Below the pieces are notes generated by a model. The model made no database searches. It saw only the letters and a program-made list of their open reading frames with translations, and was not told where the DNA came from. Of a stretch of DNA of 64,000 nucleotides, positions 45,803 to 58,436 are shown one piece after another. The DNA is from Perilla frutescens (taxonomy: Eukaryota; Streptophyta; Magnoliopsida; Lamiales; Lamiaceae). The translations under genes and the position numbers were made by a program. The stretch covers positions 17,492,088-17,556,087 of the forward strand of contig BRKX01000018.1 in NCBI GenBank assembly GCA_026008535.1, given 5' to 3'. Each line of letters opens with the position of its first letter. The stretch's first letter is position 1.

Positions 45803-47436
45803 AGAAAATTCATTTCTTCAAAACAATTCAGCAGTTTCTTAATTAGGGTGCCTTTTTTTTCTTTTCTTTTTTGGAAAAATTAATATGGTGGTTCTTTTGG
45901 GATGATTATAATTAGGCTTTGAAACTGATGGTTTTTAACCCCGTGTGTGTAGCCTAAGCACAGGAATGGTGATCGCTTAATTTCTTGTGTTTGGTAGATC
46001 TCAAAGTGTAATTATTTGTAGCTTTTAGCCCTTGCATATGTGCTGCATAGAAATAATTAAGCTCTAAATGTTTGTACTTCTGCACCATTTGGTGTATATT
46101 TATCAGAAATGGGAATTAGGGTTTGACTTTTAATGGTTTCCAATTGCCAAGATTAAACACAATGTTAATTTGGAGTTGAAATTAATTTGTTCGTCTAATT
46201 TAATATTTAATGTATTCATGAAAAAATATATATTAAATGTATTCATGTTTCTACTACTACTACTACTGTTTTATTAGTGGGAATCCTTTTTCAGCCATTT
46301 CTTTTTTAAAAGCAATAAAAAAATTAAGTTTTATAACCGTTTTTTCAAAAAATTACTTACTTTATTGTCATTTTACATCTTTATATCATTACTATTGGAT
46401 TTCTGCGGCCCAACTCAGTCTTGTAGCGTTCCATCAAAGTTTATTAAAATTTGAAACACATACATGCCCACACGAGATTTCACCATTTCTGTAGATGGGA
46501 GTAAATGGTAATGAGTTCGAATATTCAATTTAATTAATTTACTGTAAATAATAATGATGATTATGATGATAATGATGTTAGAATGCAAATCAAATTCTCT
46601 AATGTTCAACCCTTTTGAAGACTCCTTAATTGTGTTTTGAAATGGAAGACTCCTTAATTGTTAGTTACAGTACTTATATCTTCCAGTTAAAGAAGCGAAA
46701 AAAATATATAAAAAATTAATACTTCCCGTCAATTACCGAGTTGGGTATATTGGGATTGATGGTAATTAATCACGAAATAATTATCTTGAGAAAACCAAAT
46801 CTACGAACCTTCAAATTTTGTAAAGCCGAATAACCCTGGCCTATGATTTTTTTTTTTCTTTAATGGAGCCTTTTAAATTATAGCTTAACTTATTTGATTA
46901 AACCCAACTAAACTTTAACTACTCAAATTCAATATAATTGAGCGCAGTTTGATCGTGTGTGTGTATCTTTATTTATCTTTTATCATATAACCAAAATGTT
47001 CAAATCTGAATAAAACTTACTAGGTTGAGCGCGTTGTAATTAAAAGATTTGTCTATTGTAAATTATGTCATTCTTGTGAGATTTATCCGTTGTTGCATAA
47101 GAGTGAAATCTATACAAGGATATCCTAAGGATATTGACTTCTCTTCACCCAAATTAAAAAAAAAATTGTACAAATTAAACCTAACAACTTCTAGTATAAC
47201 AAATCTTGAAAATACCAAACTCTCTAGATGACCCAGCGGCAATATGTAAATACTGTTGGCTCAATTAACAAAAATATAAAATACTTTAATTTATATTCAG
47301 CCATACCTGTTCAATTACCAATTAATTATCTGCACTCAGCTTTCAATTAACTCTCTTTCTAGTTCCACGCGCGATACTCTTTTAACCCATTTCAAATATT
47401 TCTACATTAATTATCGTTATTACTGGCATGTACTTT
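45803..47436. other. MYB 3' UTR and gene-free downstream region
   Basis: The first 300 bp are T-rich and probably 3' UTR. Beyond that it is AT-rich with short trinucleotide runs (CTA at 46250-46265, ATG/ATA at 46540-46570). I see no coding gene, RNA gene or complete mobile element. Confidence 0.45.
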
Positions 47437-47452
47437 AATTGAGTTTCACTCT

Positions 47453-47702
47453 TGTTTTTTTTTTTTCTCAAGGGTTACCGCAGCCGCTATCGAGGTGCGC
47501 ACTGGGTAAATCCCACCCCTGTGTAGTAGTCTACAAACTAGTGTAGTAGTCTACAAACCACACATGGGAGGTTAAACAGGCAAGCCAGGTGTGATAGGCT
47601 CACACCTAGTGGTGTTGGTGGTGGGATTCAAACTTGAGACCTTTGGCCTCAAGAAAGGCCTCAAGATAACACTACTCCACCACTAGACCATCCCCAAAGG
47701 AC
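47453..47702 (-). mobile_element. tRNA-derived SINE, complete, with 16-bp target duplication
   Basis: Flanked by AATTGAGTTTCACTCT at 47437-47452 and 47703-47718, a perfect duplication. On the minus strand the head reads 'GGGATGGTCTAGTGGTGGAG' (A box) and 'GGTCTCAAGTTTGAATCCC' (B box). A T-run on the plus strand (47455-47466) is the poly(A) tail. The body contains a tandem duplication of an 18-bp segment (GTGTAGTAGTCTACAAAC, about 47521 and 47540), not seen in the other copies here. Confidence 0.9.
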
Positions 47703-48226
47703 AATTGAGTTTCACTCTCTGAATACACACACCTGCAAAATCAATAGAGTATCGTAATTCAAATGAAATAATTAATTGAATATTAGAGCACAAGCTATCA
47801 GATATATTAATATGTGGGGATATATGTTTTCTCTATATTTCATTGTATTAAAATCTTGCCTTGATTTTTTTTATTAAGATGTGTGTGTGTCACTGTGTCA
47901 CTCTCTGTGTGTGTGTGACTGTGTGTATACACATGTCATTGTTATAACTTATATATAGAGCATGTGATCACAAAGTATAAAACTTAATTGAGAATATGTA
48001 TTAGTTTTAAAAAATATAGAAATTAAAAAATTTCGGTATATTATGACTCATTTAAGTTCATATAAAGTCCAACAAGTCGACCTCACCGAAAAAGCAGACG
48101 GGCGAGTTTTATTGACGATGATCTCAATTGTTATTTTTATATTTTGAGAGAATTAATGATGACGATATCAGCTCATTGGTTGATGAAGAAATAGATATAA
48201 AACTAATTTAATTCTTTAATCTGTAC

Positions 48227-48758
48227 TAGGTGGTAATTTGTGCGTGTCGGGTCGTTAACGGGTCTACACGATAAGCCTAAACACGAACACGATCAATTAA
48301 GAATTTGCTAAACACGAACACGAACACGATCCGTTATTTACAAACATGGACACGACACGAACACGAAAAACACAATTCATTATTGTGTCGATACGACACG
48401 ATAGAGACACGATAAGAACACGAACACGACAACGACACGATATAAAATAATTATTAGTACATATTAAATTAAAATTATAATTTAAATAAATAAATTTTAA
48501 TTTAAATATATAAATTTTAAATTAAATAATTGAGTTTTAACTAAAATTTTAGATTAAATAAATATGTGAAATTATTATATATAATTAATATATTTATTTA
48601 TGTATATAATTACATAATATTAACGGGTTACACGAATATGACACGGAATTTTCGTGTCCTTATCGTGTTAACACGATAAGGACACGAACACGATAAGACT
48701 AAACACTCACCCGTTAATTTCGTGCGTGTTCGTGTCGTGTCAAAATTTGTCAGCTCTA
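48227..48758. mobile_element. hAT-like element rich in ACACGA repeats (532 bp)
   Basis: Flanked by ATCTGTAC (48219-48226) and ATCTATAC (48759-48766), an 8-bp duplication with one mismatch. It begins TAGGTGGTAATTTGTGCGTG and ends with the inverse of TAGAGCTGACAAATTTTG. Both ends carry dense (GA)CACGA repeats in opposite orientation ('CACGAACACGA', 'CGTGTCGTGT'); the middle is AT-rich. It has no coding capacity. Confidence 0.78.
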
Positions 48759-48766
48759 ATCTATAC

Positions 48767-49559
48767 CATTATTTTCCAAAATCTCTTAGATTTATTTAAG
48801 CATTGTTTGTTTTTATTTCCAAAATCAATTTTCAGTTTTTAGTATTTACAATGTGTATTGGCTTTAATCTGAAAAAAAAAATGTAATGATTTTGTTATGA
48901 TGAATGATTTAATATGTTTAGAGTTATAGGTTTGCAAAATGAAAATATGTTTGTTTGATTATATTTTCAATTTGAAATGTGTGGTTGATAAAAAAAATAA
49001 TTATTTATTTGATTATGATGAATTGATGAATATTTAATTAATAGTCCCACTGTAATGATACATATATATATATGATTGAATAGGTTACTTACGTAAGATT
49101 GGAAAAAGTAAAAAAATGAATTTGAAAATTAGTAAAATAAACGCGTTTTCAGTATTTTAATTAGTAAAAAGTGAAAAATTAACATTTAAAAATGAAAACA
49201 AACACGGCTTTAATTTTTCAACTGGAAAAAATCTCCGTACCCGATGAAATAAAATCAAAATTGATTAGATTTTTTGGAGTTTTTTTTTTAATTATATATT
49301 TTTCGCTTCTAAAATGTTTCCAACACCTTTTTACGTCTTCTACCTTTTGCCTTAACAAAAAATTAAAATATGGGGTTTCAGAAAGGAAAATGTTGAGATA
49401 TATAATGAGAAAATATAAACAATCGACAACATTCATTGTATATGATAAGGTGAAGATCCCTTGAGTTTTATACTTTTATTATATATATAGTATGTCTTTA
49501 ACTTTGTTTATCCTTCTCATTTCTTTTTCTTTTTTATTTTTTTGATAGCTTTGACTTTT
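48767..49559. other. Gene-free AT-rich region
   Basis: The 90-codon ORF at 49192 and its antisense partner have no recognisable family and base composition like their surroundings. I see nothing else supportable. Confidence 0.4.
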
Positions 49560-49850
49560 GCAATTTTAGTCATATCAATAAAAAAATAAAAAAAAAGTTA
49601 TAAAATTTAATTTTGAATTAATCAACCCTAATAATGAATTATTAATTGAAAATTGAAACTTAAATACTAAAAAATAATTATAAACCCTAATTGGATGGGG
49701 TGAACCCTAAAAAAATATAATCTTAAAATTAAAGTAAATAACAAAAAAATATAATTGAAAAAAATATAAAAAACACATAATTTAAAAATATAACAAGCAG
49801 TGTAACATAAGGAGTGCACAATTTTAGGAGAAATCGCGGAAGAGCTGAAT
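49560..49850. mobile_element. MITE, GAAATTTC-ended family (partial copy 2)
   Basis: It shares 'AAAATTTAATTTTGAATTAA', 'ACTAAAAAATAATTATAAAC' and 'CCCTAATTGGATGGGGTGAA', in the same order, with 54520-54745. The end 'AGTGTAACATAAGGAGTG' is also shared, but the outer TIR is eroded. Confidence 0.6.
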
Positions 49851-50784
49851 AATTATTTTAGAAAATGAAAAGACAAACTTTATTTATTACCTCACAAAAT
49901 TAAGCCAGAAAATAACAATTGTGACGATCGACCAGTGCGGGAAGTCATCAGACCAAACTAATTAATTAATTAATTAATTAATACATCATTAATAAATCCT
50001 GCACAATATGCACCGGTACTATAAGTTCGTTCGAAGACATAGCCCAATATAATACTATACAACAAAATAGCAATAATTAATTAAATTCAGCCGAAACACA
50101 TTGTCATCAAAATCTGATCATTGGAGTTTCGCACAATTGCCTCAATTATATATACTGTATGAGGCTTAATTCTAACAATATTTTATTATGAACATCAATT
50201 TTGTTAATTTTTTCGTTGATTAATTATAGCCTTACATTAGTTTTTGTATTCAGTTATAATTTATATTTGTTTTTCAGTCAACTTTAAATTTATCTAAACT
50301 TTATATATATGAATGTATCAAAATATTTTGAAACTGACTTGGAGAATTCTAGACTTGTTTAAATAGTTATCAAATTCTTATATATATATATATATTATCA
50401 AATTCTTATATATATATATATATATATATATATAGATTACTTTCAACTACAAATCTTGTTAGTATATAAAATAAATTTTACCAGATGAATTCATAATTAA
50501 TTTGGTAGGGGAATGGGTAGGGTGGGGAGTGAGGGAGCAATTATCTTCTCTGAGTTGCGCTCACCTTTCTTTTGTTATCTGAATCTTGCTTACGTTTTCT
50601 CGTAAATGTGATCCCCTCTTTCAATCTTTTTAGTAGTCAAACTTTGACCTGAAAATCAAATTACAAAATAATAATAAAAAAAGTGTTGGGCAGGATTCAT
50701 GGAATACACACCGTACTATGTTTCCGGCTCGGCCAAAGTGGGCGATTTCTGCGATAATGGTTTTGAATCATATTCGATTGCGTT
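49851..50784. other. Gene-free AT-rich region with (AATT)n and (TA)n runs
   Basis: (TTAA)n occurs at about 49960-49982 and (TA)n at about 50380-50435, including a duplicated 'ATCAAATTCTTATATATA' (50369 and 50397). A G-rich segment at 50504-50545 is not associated with a gene. Confidence 0.45.
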
Positions 50785-51725
50785 CAGCGGCGGATTCAGA
50801 AAATTTTTTTTGAGATGGTCAAATAACAACTGTTCGTATTTTCTATTTATTCATGTCACTAATAAAGAACATTAAAAATGAGACGGCTGTGCATAATTAT
50901 GCATTTAATTACTTTTTGCCATAGTGTGTTTGTGAAATGACGCCATTTTCATTTGTTCATTATTTTTTCTACTGAAACGATGTCATTTTTAGATCAGTTT
51001 ACATGACCATCGTCTTTCTTTCACTTCCCCAAATTAAATAGAAAAGAATGTTGTTTTCGTTAAAATAAAGAACTGAAATAATAACATGAATAAACAAAAT
51101 TTGAATTGAATTCTTTTCTAATATAAACTAATTCGTTAATTGAAATTTAATTGGTTGTGACCAACAATAAAATTTGGAATAATAATTCATTAATCTAACT
51201 ATTTGAGGTAGAAATTATAGTTCAGGTGGCGAATTAATTAAATGATAACTTCACAATATATAATTTATAAAATAAATTTCGTGAATAACATAGATCAATA
51301 ATTTCAAATAAAAAACTAAAACAAATAAATAGTGCAATTCAAACATGATTCATTATTAAATTAAAGTTTATATCAATTTAATAAATATGTAATCTAATTC
51401 ATAAAAGTCGAATTGCTAATTCAACCCTAATTTGTTTTGATTGGAGATAATTTATTTAATTTATTTTGATTTGTGTGTATTTAATTTTGTTCCAACATTT
51501 ATATATATATATACATATGAGTGAGGCCCAATTTCTGAGCTCAATTATATATAAACTAATATCATTTTTTTTAAAATATATCAAGTCTAACAATAAGAAC
51601 CTTAAATGAAAAAAAAAAAATAGAGGGGCAAAAATAAAATTTGGTTAAATAATTATATTTAAAAAAAATTGGGAGAGGGTGGAGGGGGCAACTACCCCCA
51701 TAGACCCCCCTTCCATCCACCCCTG
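50785..51725. mobile_element. hAT-like element (~940 bp), target duplication not visible
   Basis: The left end CAGCGGCGGATTCAGAAAAT and the right end, inverted, CAGGGGTGGATGGAAGGGGG are of the same type as the elements at 8461 and 38665. The 8-bp flanks ATTGCGTT and TTTATGTC do not match, so the boundaries or the relationship of the two ends are uncertain. The interior is AT-rich and non-coding. Confidence 0.5.
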
Positions 51726-51778
51726 TTTATGTCCCATAAAAATATGAGAAGCACTTATGTGCACCGCCCCATATATTA

Positions 51779-51960
51779 GAGGGAAAATTCTATGTTATCC
51801 CAGGAGTATTACCTTAAGTGTCACAATAGGTCTATTATGACACTTAAAAACTTATGTGCACCACCCCATGTATCATAGGGAAAATTCTATGCTATCCTAA
51901 GGGTAGACCTATTGTGACACTTCGGATAATGCCCGGGGGTAGCATAGAATTTTTCTATAT
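51779..51960. mobile_element. Short MITE with GAAAATTCTATGCTA ends
   Basis: 'GGGAAAATTCTATG(T/C)TATCC' occurs at about 51781 and 51880, and the inverse 'GGTAGCATAGAATTTTTC' at about 51938. It also contains repeated 'ACTTATGTGCACC(G/A)CCCCAT' (51752 and 51851). It looks like one small inverted-repeat element with part of it duplicated. Confidence 0.55.
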
Positions 51961-51989
51961 TAGACTATATCCGACAGACGCGTGGCAGC

Positions 51990-52500
51990 CACGTGCGCGT
52001 CCACGCGCTTCCCACGCGCCTGTAAGTTTTTTTTTGAATTTTTTTTTATTTTTTCTCAACAAAATTTATACCATAAAATAAAATTAGTGAACCCTAAAAT
52101 TAAATCCAATTGATATAATTTGTTTGAAATAAATATAAATTAATACCTTAAGATGAAATTTAAATCCTAAAAAAACACAAAATAAAACCCTAAAAAAAAT
52201 AAAAAAAACCCTAAAAACACTCCAAAAAATACAAAACAAACCCCTAAAAGCACCCCTGAAAAATCTTTAAAACACACAAAATAAACCCCTAAAAACACCC
52301 CAAAAAACCCCTAAAATAAGTGGCAGACCCCTTACTATTTAATGATACAGGTGATACTTTTTGAATTTTGAGTGATATTTTTTAATGTTACTGTTAATAC
52401 TGATTTTATCGGATTTTTTTTTGCGGGTTAACCTACGTTGACCCGCGAATTTGACCCGCCCGTCTGAAATATACCTTAGATGCAACTTGTGCATGTAAGT
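51990..52500. repeat. CCCTAAAA-rich and TGATACTTTT-rich repeat, related to 61370-62260
   Basis: The first part (52050-52330) has 'ATAAAATTAGTGAACCCTAA', then many CCCTAAAA/CCCCTAAAAACACC stretches. The second part (52335-52460) has 'GTGATACTTTTTGAATTTTG' and ends in 'GTTGACCCGCGAATTTGACC'. The same two parts in the same order occur at 61370-62260. No protein is encoded. Confidence 0.55.
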
Positions 52501-52505
52501 ATTTG

Positions 52506-52539
<34 letters not shown>

Positions 52540-52803
52540 ATTCTGGAAATTAAATGAATGCCTAGTTAAAAGTCGTGGCCCTTCTCATATGGAATCATTG
52601 CGTACCTAGCTCTTAAGAGTCAAGATCCCATTAATTCCATCATCCAATATTTTTTTTCATAAATTTATTTCATCTTAAAAAGTCCCTCATATTTCTGTAA
52701 GATATTGAGAGTGTATAGTATTTGGTGATAAATGATGGTAATTTGCATCAACGACCTCTCTCGTTGACCCAAAAACCACTATAAAATGTGGTTGGTTTTC
52801 TAT

Positions 52804-52875
<72 letters not shown>
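52804..52875. repeat. (CT)n(TA)n microsatellite
   Basis: (TC)n at about 52805-52836 is followed by (TA)n to about 52873. Shorter (TA)n runs occur at 52506-52536 and 52915-52931. Confidence 0.9.
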
Positions 52876-52876
<1 letters not shown>

Positions 52877-53167
52877 TTATGTTAAATATTAAATATTATT
52901 TTTTATTTTATTGTTATATATATATATATATACATATCAAGCGTATATTACTGTTTTTTATTGCATAAAATTAACCCACTTTTATTTTTTTCTTCTAAAT
53001 TATGAAAAATAGTAGATACATGTAGCCGTGGCTGATCGTAGGCATTATTATAGCTCAAACGGTGTGCATCAAATTTTTTTATGCTATAAAATTTGTGCTA
53101 AAAACCCTCGTGTTAAAAAATTGCATCAAACTCGGTCTTAAAAAATTGGCTAACATCTCATATTTCG

Positions 53168-53952
53168 GTAAAGGGGCACACTTGTGTTAGACGGTCTAAC
53201 GGATCTCTTGTATTAGACGGATATTATTTGACCCAATAAAGTGGTCCCCTTTCTTTTTGCCTTTTCATTTTTATTTTTCTTTTAGTGGTCTCCCTCCCCT
53301 TCCCTCTTTTCTTCTATTTTCAATTTTTTTTTCAATTTTTAATTATTTCTTTAAAAAAAAAAACATATATTTAACTTTTTTCTGGTGAATTTTTTATTTG
53401 TTTTTTTCCGATTTTCTTTTTTTTTTAAATTTTTTCCAACAAAATTTATATCCTAAAATAAAATTAGTGAACCCTAAAATTAAAGCGAATTAATATAATT
53501 TGTTTGAAATAAATATAAATTTATACTCTAAAATGAAATTAATGACTCCTAAAAAAGTACAAAATAAAACCCTTAAAAGCCCCCCAAAAAAACCCCCTAA
53601 AAAACATAATAAAAGACCCTAAAAACACCCCCCAAAACCCTAAAAAACACAAAATAAATCCCTAAAAGCACCCCCCAAAAAAACCCTAAAAACATAAAAT
53701 AAACCCCTAAAAGCACCCCCTAAAAACACAAAATAATTATTTTAAAAAAAAAAAGGAAAGAAGAAAGGGAAAAGAAGAAGAAGAAGAAGAAAGCAAAACT
53801 GGCGTCGTTGCCAGAAGAAAAAAAAGAAAAAAAAAGGAAAACTGCACACGCCACGCGCTTGCGCATGGAAACGGATTTTGGACGGATTTGAGTATTATTT
53901 GACTTGTCTAACGTAAGAGACCCGTTAAATGGTCTAATACAACTGTTTGTCT
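53168..53952. mobile_element. TIR element with TTGTRTTAGACGGTCTAACGG ends (~785 bp)
   Basis: The left end is 'CACTTGTGTTAGACGGTCTA' then 'ACGGATCTCTTGTATTAGAC'; the right end, inverted, is 'CAGTTGTATTAGACCATTTA' then 'ACGGGTCTCTTACGTTAGAC'. Similarity continues to 'AATAAT', about 50 bp. The interior contains a second copy of the CCCTAAAA-rich repeat (53430-53740) and a (GAA)n stretch at 53770-53790. A target duplication was not found; superfamily undecided. Confidence 0.6.
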
Positions 53953-54364
53953 TCGTCAAATATGTCGACAATGGCCAATGAGTTGCTCGCACATGCAGAT
54001 TATCTACATTTTTTGTATTTCTTTTCAAGAATTCAAAAAAATTCCGATCAGAATCATATTTTTATATAATCTTAAAACATGCTAAATATTCTCAATATTT
54101 GAAGGCCAAACTCTACTTATAACCTGTTAAAATATATAGTAACAAAAATTAGGATTAAAATATGAAACTATGGGATAAATATGAAAATTTTTAGCCCTAG
54201 CTACATTATCTCTCATTCTTCTTCTATAATTAATTACTAGTCATCTCATTTTCATTAATTTATCATTTCTATTCGTTTATCTTTTTCTCTCGTTAGCCTA
54301 CATGCACTCTCCAAATATTAACACACGTCCAATAGCCACAGCCAGGACCCGACGACCATCATTG

Positions 54365-54750
54365 CTGCCCACCATTCACGATTTCAAAGTTCCTGTTATA
54401 CTTCTATTCATATTCATGTGTTTCACTATTAAATTTATGAGTTTAATGATAATTATTATAAAATAAAAATTAATTCTAACATAAATAATCACAGTCAACA
54501 TTTATCAATAAAAAAATAAATTAAAAAAGTTATAAAATTTAATTTTTAATTAATCAACCATAATAATCAATTGTTAATTGAAAATTGAAAATTAAATACT
54601 AAAAAATAATTATAATTAAGCCCTAATTGGGAGGGATGAACCCTAAAAAAAATCTTAAAATTAAACTAAATCATAAAAAGTATATAAAAAACACATAATT
54701 TAAAAGTATAACACGAAGTGTAATACAGAGAGTGTAATAGGAAATTTCAA
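54365..54750. mobile_element. MITE, GAAATTTC-ended family (copy 3, ~380 bp)
   Basis: One end contains 'GTTTCACTATTAAATTTATG' and the other 'GTGTAATAGGAAATTTCAAG'. It aligns over its full length with the reverse complement of 38250-38640, including 'CAACATTTAT', 'CAACCATAATAAT' and 'CTAATTGGGAGGGATGAACC'. Confidence 0.68.
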
Positions 54751-55469
54751 GTGATCATTCATCCTCTAGTGAAAATTTTATCGTTCCGATGCCAGCTGCA
54801 TGGAACATACCATACCCATCTCCATTTTCAGCCTAATCGGCATGTATATATAATATTGAATATCGATCCATTTTCAAATGAAATCCAATTGTAATTTATA
54901 GTTTTAAATTAATAAAATTAATGACTTTGGAGTCTGGAGTGTCCGAGATTTTTTTAAAACGCAGTATATATACGGATATTCTTTTAACACAGATATTAGC
55001 ATACTCATATCGTCATTAAATTTTTAACAATTAATTGCATCTTTACTACGTTGAAAAATCGGAATGTAGTCCATTAATGAAGTCGGAAGTTCTAAATATG
55101 AAATATTAGTAAGTTTAATTTGATATAAAAACGCTTACATTACACAGATACGGTAGTACTCAACCCAATATTGCTTAAAGTTAATTATTGGGTGATTGAC
55201 TTATTAATTACGTTTTGAATAATCTGGAAGATCAGGTAAACTTATGTCCACGCATGCATCAATTGTTTCTTAGGTTGACCTATTAATGATTTCGACAACT
55301 GATGATAATTAAAGCTGGGTTATGTAAGATGACTCAGTCAGTTTTTTCGTAATTGAAAGTTCGAAAAGAAACACACACACACACACGTTAACAATATGAA
55401 TATAGGGCTTCAAATCTTCAATGCATATAAAATGAAGAAAATCTACACACACTATATATATGCAAATTT
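54751..55469. other. Gene-free AT-rich region
   Basis: No coding or RNA gene seen. A (CA)n run lies at 55371-55386. Confidence 0.4.
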
Positions 55470-55721
55470 GATCAAATGCGCACCAGTGCTTGGTATGAGA
55501 ACTAATCACCATGTTTATTTACTATAATTTTATTGTTCATCTTATTATATTTTAATTTAATTAATTAGTGTTAATTATTTTTTAAAATTTTTATTGTTTA
55601 TCTTATTATATTTTAGTATTGACTATATTTAGTGCTAATTAGCACTAAAATACAATAAAATCATAATAAACAAATATAGGGTCTAGTTCTCACACCATGC
55701 AACCATGCAATTATACCCCTA
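55470..55721. mobile_element. Short MITE of the GTGAGAACTA family (~250 bp)
   Basis: The left end is 'GATCAAATGCGCACCAGTGC' and 'GGTATGAGAACTAATCACCA'; the right end, inverted, has 'GGTGTGAGAACTAGACCCTA'. The arms fold back on each other: 'TTATTATATTTTAGT' faces 'GCACTAAAATACAATAA'. It is flanked by TA and CA repeats. It is the closest relative of 36574-36790. Confidence 0.75.
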
Positions 55722-58433
55722 CACACACACACACATCCGCCAAAATCTCAAAAAAATTAAACTAAATGTGACAAAACTCGTTTTTTATTAATCCACACAT
55801 CATATGCATTTACCGAAATATTAAATAACAAATGAATTATTATTATTATAGATGAATCGGCTTGAACACGTACAAAAAATATTTTGTGGGCTTGAGGCGG
55901 ACATTATCTTTTATTCTAACATTAATAATATTGTATTTCAACTATTGAATTTTGGTCATGTATATTCAATATTTTAGTACACATGAGGATGATGAGGATA
56001 GAGGAGCGAAGGAGTCAAAGGAAGTAAAATCACAGGTCATCAAATCCCCTCCACATGAAATTTGAAACCGATCATAAATTAAAATTAATTAGTCCTATAT
56101 ATAAATCGTACCAAGTCAAGAACCAAATCAGCATTGGAAAAATTGCAATTGGCATTCTTAAATGCACATGCAAAAGGGATTTGACTTTTAGCCAAATTTT
56201 TACAACCTGAAATTGTCTGTCAAACCCACGAAACCCTGAGCACAAAGGCAACAAAAAAGTCCAATTCCTCATGAATTCGAACATCGTCATCAAATCAAAT
56301 ATCAAGGCAAAAAACTACTGTACCCTTTTGAATAAATTTACATGCTGTGATGCATAGCTTGCAACCATTAATACAGAGATTTTTGAAGTTATTACAGAGA
56401 AGAAAGTCATGGATATATATATATATATGTATGTATGTATAGGAAGTTTCCTTTAATTAATTTGTATATATTTCAGACAACTACATTTATGAATGTGATG
56501 GATCATGCAAATTGCAATTAAGCTGGCATGGAGCAGTTGATGAGAGCCCATTCTCTCTCTCTGATCTCTCTCTCTCTCTCTCGTTCAAATTTATAGAATG
56601 ATGAAAAAACAGACGGCTACATCATCTCGCCAACCCTTAAAAATTGTACATTACATATAATTTATGCTCATGCTAATTTTTAATTAAAGATTTGATGCAG
56701 CCGAATGATCATGCATGTCGTTTCAAAGATTAAGTTGCGTTGTCTATTATGTCAAGAATCAATCAAGATTGGTTGTTGCGATATATATCCTATGTGAAAA
56801 AATATTGAATATTATTAATTAAGGCGAAGATTACAAAGAGTGTATATATATATATATATATATATATAGAAGCAAATATATATTAATTACTCTATTTCTT
56901 TTTTCGTCTCTCTAAATTATAGTCCATATGATTTAATTTGTTGAACACTGCATCGAATTTTATTTTTCCTTGATACCCTTAATGATTTTCAAAATCTTCC
57001 ATTTTAGTTGAGTCGGGAAATTTGTGTAGTGTCCAGTTTACTTTTCCAAATTCTATCAAATATTTTTCTTAATTGGTGGTACTAGCAACTTCAAATAGTA
57101 AAATTCAAAAGAGTCAGCCTAACTGAAGCCCTTAGAATTAGATGCTTATCATTCAGTACTTATTAATACTAGTGAAAAATTAATTTTGAAGCTAGAAATG
57201 ACGGTATTCTACGGCATAAACTAATGCAAAATGACTATTTCACCCCTGTAGATCGCTGCTGCAAAAACTATATATATATATATATATATATGTAAATTAT
57301 TTTTAAAGTATAAAAAAATAAATGTAATTGATCTTTGTCTCATGAGTTTAATTTCTTGGCTAAGACTTATCCAGCTGGTCCACAATTGACAAGATCATGT
57401 GCATTGAAGGTGGATCTTGCATTTTTCTATATATCTAAAGCTATTAGAGTATTTATATTGCTCATGTGATTCTGAAATATGTATATATATATATATATGT
57501 ATGTATGTGTGTGTGTATATATATATATAGAAAAAGACTCCTGCAGACAACTAAGGTTGGCCTTGGTCCCAAATTTGCTAAAACCCTTTAATCTATTAAT
57601 ATTGTATTAATCTTGTAGGGTACCATGATATGAATATGATTTGTCGATTAAGCATTAAAATACATTTGTGTTGCTAAAATTTTGTGAGGGACGATTTGTC
57701 ACTTTGTAATTCAAATGAGTTTTTTGCATAATCACTTTGTTTTAAATTTTAAAATGGAGTATTGTAAATGACATTGCATTGTACAATTAGAAATTCACTA
57801 ATGCTCTATTTAAAGCAAAATTATGAGTCTCAAAACTTGCCTTAAAAGTAAACCATGTACGGTTCAATTATTATTTTTTCGAAATAATTAATTTGAAGTT
57901 AAATTTAGTGTGACGGTGCTTTATAATCTATATCACTGCAAATCACAGCTTACTTTAGTTTTGTCTAGAGTTGTGAAATTAGTGTAACTAAAAGTTAGGG
58001 ATATCATTTGTAAGTGTGGGGTTTTGATCTAATTGTTGTATTTGTCTGACACTTCCGTTTCTCAAGTTGCTTTCAAAATTCAAATTACTATCTCCGTTAT
58101 TGTCCCCTAATTTTTTTTTTTAATAAAAATACTATCTTCGTCATGGTAAATAATAAAATAAAATAACGTGATTTGTACATTTATTTAATAATTTGGCCCA
58201 ATAACGTTACTATAGTTTTTTGTAATTGGATCACTTTAATGGAGGCCTAGAAGTAAGAGCATTAGTCCAATTTGTGGGCCTAAATCTAAATACATATATA
58301 TGGATGTATACTTATGTTACTAGGCGTCTTCTTCGTTTTGGTTTCATAGTTTATTGTTATAAATTTATAATAAGCGAAGCGTATGATGAATTACGAATTT
58401 CAAACAAATAGGAATTAAAATTTCCGACTTAAC

Positions 58434-58436
<3 letters not shown>
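55722..58436. other. Gene-free AT-rich region with several TA microsatellites
   Basis: (TA)n runs at about 56412-56428, 56846-56868, 57269-57292 and 57480-57530; (CT)n at 56552-56581. A Stowaway-like end may lie near 56888 (TACTCTATTTC...AATTATAGTCC) but its partner end is missing. I found no gene. Confidence 0.4.

Noticed and set aside
49192..49464. 90-codon ORF and antisense partner
   Set aside because: No recognisable motif and base composition identical to surrounding AT-rich DNA.
52040..53740. CCCTAAA-like stretches as interstitial telomere repeats
   Set aside because: The units are irregular (CCCTAAAA, CCCCTAAAAACACC) without any tandem run of exact CCCTAAA; they belong to a dispersed repeat.
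56888..57010. Stowaway MITE suggested by 'TACTCTATTTC...ATAGTCC'
   Set aside because: Only one end is present; without the partner end and TA duplication it is not supportable.
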